In this document: positions 62,691 to 64,000 of the stretch, in pieces
How positions within the stretch are numbered: position 1 is the stretch's first letter
How the letters are laid out: each line of letters begins with the position of its first letter
Source of the DNA: Mugil cephalus
Lineage: Eukaryota; Chordata; Actinopteri; Mugiliformes; Mugilidae
Direction: 5' to 3'
Assembly: GCF_022458985.1 (NCBI RefSeq)
Contig: NC_061773.1
Location: 4,470,001 to 4,534,000, forward strand
DNA length: 64,000 nt
Program-made: the position numbers and the translations under genes
Notes under the pieces: model-generated
Told to the model about the DNA's origin: nothing
The model's database searches: none
The model's input: only the letters and a program-made list of their open reading frames with translations

Positions 62691-63310
62691 ATTTCGGTAA
62701 CACTTTCTATGAAGGTTGTATTTATAATGCCCTATGAATGCACTCATAATGTTTTATAAGGTGTCTATAAGGCATTATAATGGTCATTATTACATCTATA
62801 CATATTCACAAGTCCTTATAACCAACTTCATGATGCATTATGACAACTGGTTATGAATGATTATAATTTTAATCTGAATAGTGCATTATAAATATGTCAA
62901 TATCTAGCCTACTCACTTGTTAGTTTTATGATGCATCATAACTACTTTGCTTTGCTAAATGTGTATAGTGATGCATAATGAGTTTTGACTTCACCTATAG
63001 TGCTTTATATCTGTAGCTATAAGTATATGTAATAAAGTTATAATAATGTATACATCTCCCTACAGCACACTGTTATAAACAGCTATGCAATATCATAAGT
63101 GTTATTTGTCAGCGCTAAGTAAAGTCACAAGAATATGACACTATTATTAACAGATATAAGTTACTATGAGTAATTAAAAGGTGCAATGAACTAAGTCCTG
63201 AGTCTGGCATCTTTACCCCATATGCACAATGTTAACATCATAGGTGTTATTTGTCAGCTTTAGGTAAATTAGTGCAAATGAGGTGTTGTGGATATAAGAC
63301 TATTATAAAC
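62690..63310. repeat. AT-rich fish repeat rich in CATTATAA/TTATAATG words
   Basis: The segment starts at GGTAACACTTTCTATGAAGG and is packed with words such as ATAAGGCATTATAATGG, GCATTATAAATATG and GATGCATCATAA. This is the texture of a common non-autonomous DNA repeat in fish. Boundaries are uncertain. Confidence 0.6.
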
Positions 63311-63344
63311 AAATATGAGGCACAATGAAATGAGAGCCTGGACA

Positions 63345-64000
63345 GTAAAGACAAAAGGAATGTATTTATTTCACTTTATTTTCATTTAAACCAACACACA
63401 TAATCAGAATGATTATCAACGCTCTGAGCACATTACACAAACACATGAAACACATGAAACAGGCCACAAAAGTGGCACGGCGTGGTCCTAGAGATGTGGC
63501 TCTTAAAAGTGCCTTTGGGTTGGTGAGGTGATTCAGGGTCATAGGTCAGGAGATGTTTTGACAGCAGCTAAAAGAAGAACAGAGGCAAATCTTTAGTGCT
63601 CTAGTTGGGTTTGTTTTTAATGCAGGTTTGATTGAAAACACATAAGTAGATCACGTTTTTTTGTTTAAAGCAGCCTAATGAGACATTGTGTTACCGCATA
63701 TCATGCAGACACCGCAGATTACCCGTAGGTGACTTAAGCTAGCTACACGAAAGTTACCAGACACGGCTAGTTTTAACTCACAAGTTAGATCGTTTTCATA
63801 TTCTTGCGTTTAATGATTGAAACCATTCGAAATCATTGCTTTAATACGTAAACCATGTGCTTCATGTAAACTAAGTAAGGCATTAGCTCACAAAACATTA
63901 GCAGGACAGAGAGACAACCTACCTGTCCAAGGGAGGACTCAGCGGAGAAAGAGCGGAAAACCCGCAGTCAATGCTTTACGACAGTGGGAGGAGCTGGGGA
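63345..64000 (-). other. Putative two-exon transcript with little coding capacity (5' end cut by the window)
   Basis: On the minus strand a CpG-containing first exon (64000-63923) ends at a good donor, GACAG|GTAGGT. After a 355-bp intron a strong acceptor, TTCTTTTAG|CTGCT, starts a second exon at 63567. This exon runs to two AATAAA signals (63380-63375 and 63370-63365). The first exon as seen has no ATG. The longest ATG frame in exon 2 is about 58 codons (MTLNHLTNPKALLRATSL...). It may be a non-coding RNA, or the end of a gene whose start lies outside. Only splice and poly(A) signals support it. Confidence 0.4.

Overview
The window looks like nuclear DNA of a teleost fish, probably a percomorph. 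It contains large introns with canonical GT-AG boundaries, vertebrate-type genes, AATAAA poly(A) signals, many microsatellites, and several interspersed repeats of the kind common in fish genomes. There are no operons, CRISPR arrays or prokaryotic signals. The protein-coding content is conserved, and I did not find a new multi-gene biological system.

Layout. Positions 1-3473 (minus) hold the 5' part of the giant first exon of celsr2, a seven-pass cadherin of the Flamingo/CELSR family, cut by the window start. Positions ~5950-19250+ (minus) hold capzb, the actin capping protein beta subunit, with all coding exons visible and both alternative C-terminal exons intact. Positions 20539-27289 (plus) hold micos10, a small subunit of the mitochondrial MICOS complex, divergent from capzb. 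Positions ~29600-34945 (plus) hold nbl1, a DAN-family secreted BMP antagonist. Positions ~38224-43220 (plus) hold a tmem88-family gene, a two-pass membrane protein with a C-terminal PDZ-binding tail that in this family acts on Dishevelled.

The capzb-micos10-nbl1 order is the one found on human 1p36.13. celsr2 beside capzb and the tmem88-like gene beside nbl1 are not the human arrangement.

From ~43.2 to ~63.3 kb I see no confident host gene. It holds eroded transposable elements: two kinds of reverse-transcriptase-bearing retroelement fragment, a non-autonomous DNA-element family in several copies, an LTR-like block with a perfect 26-bp inverted repeat, and pentanucleotide microsatellites. 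At the right edge (63345-64000, minus) splice and poly(A) signals suggest a small two-exon transcript with little or no coding capacity.

The genes are functionally independent: planar polarity, actin capping, cristae organisation, BMP antagonism and Wnt modulation. Nothing suggests they work as a unit.
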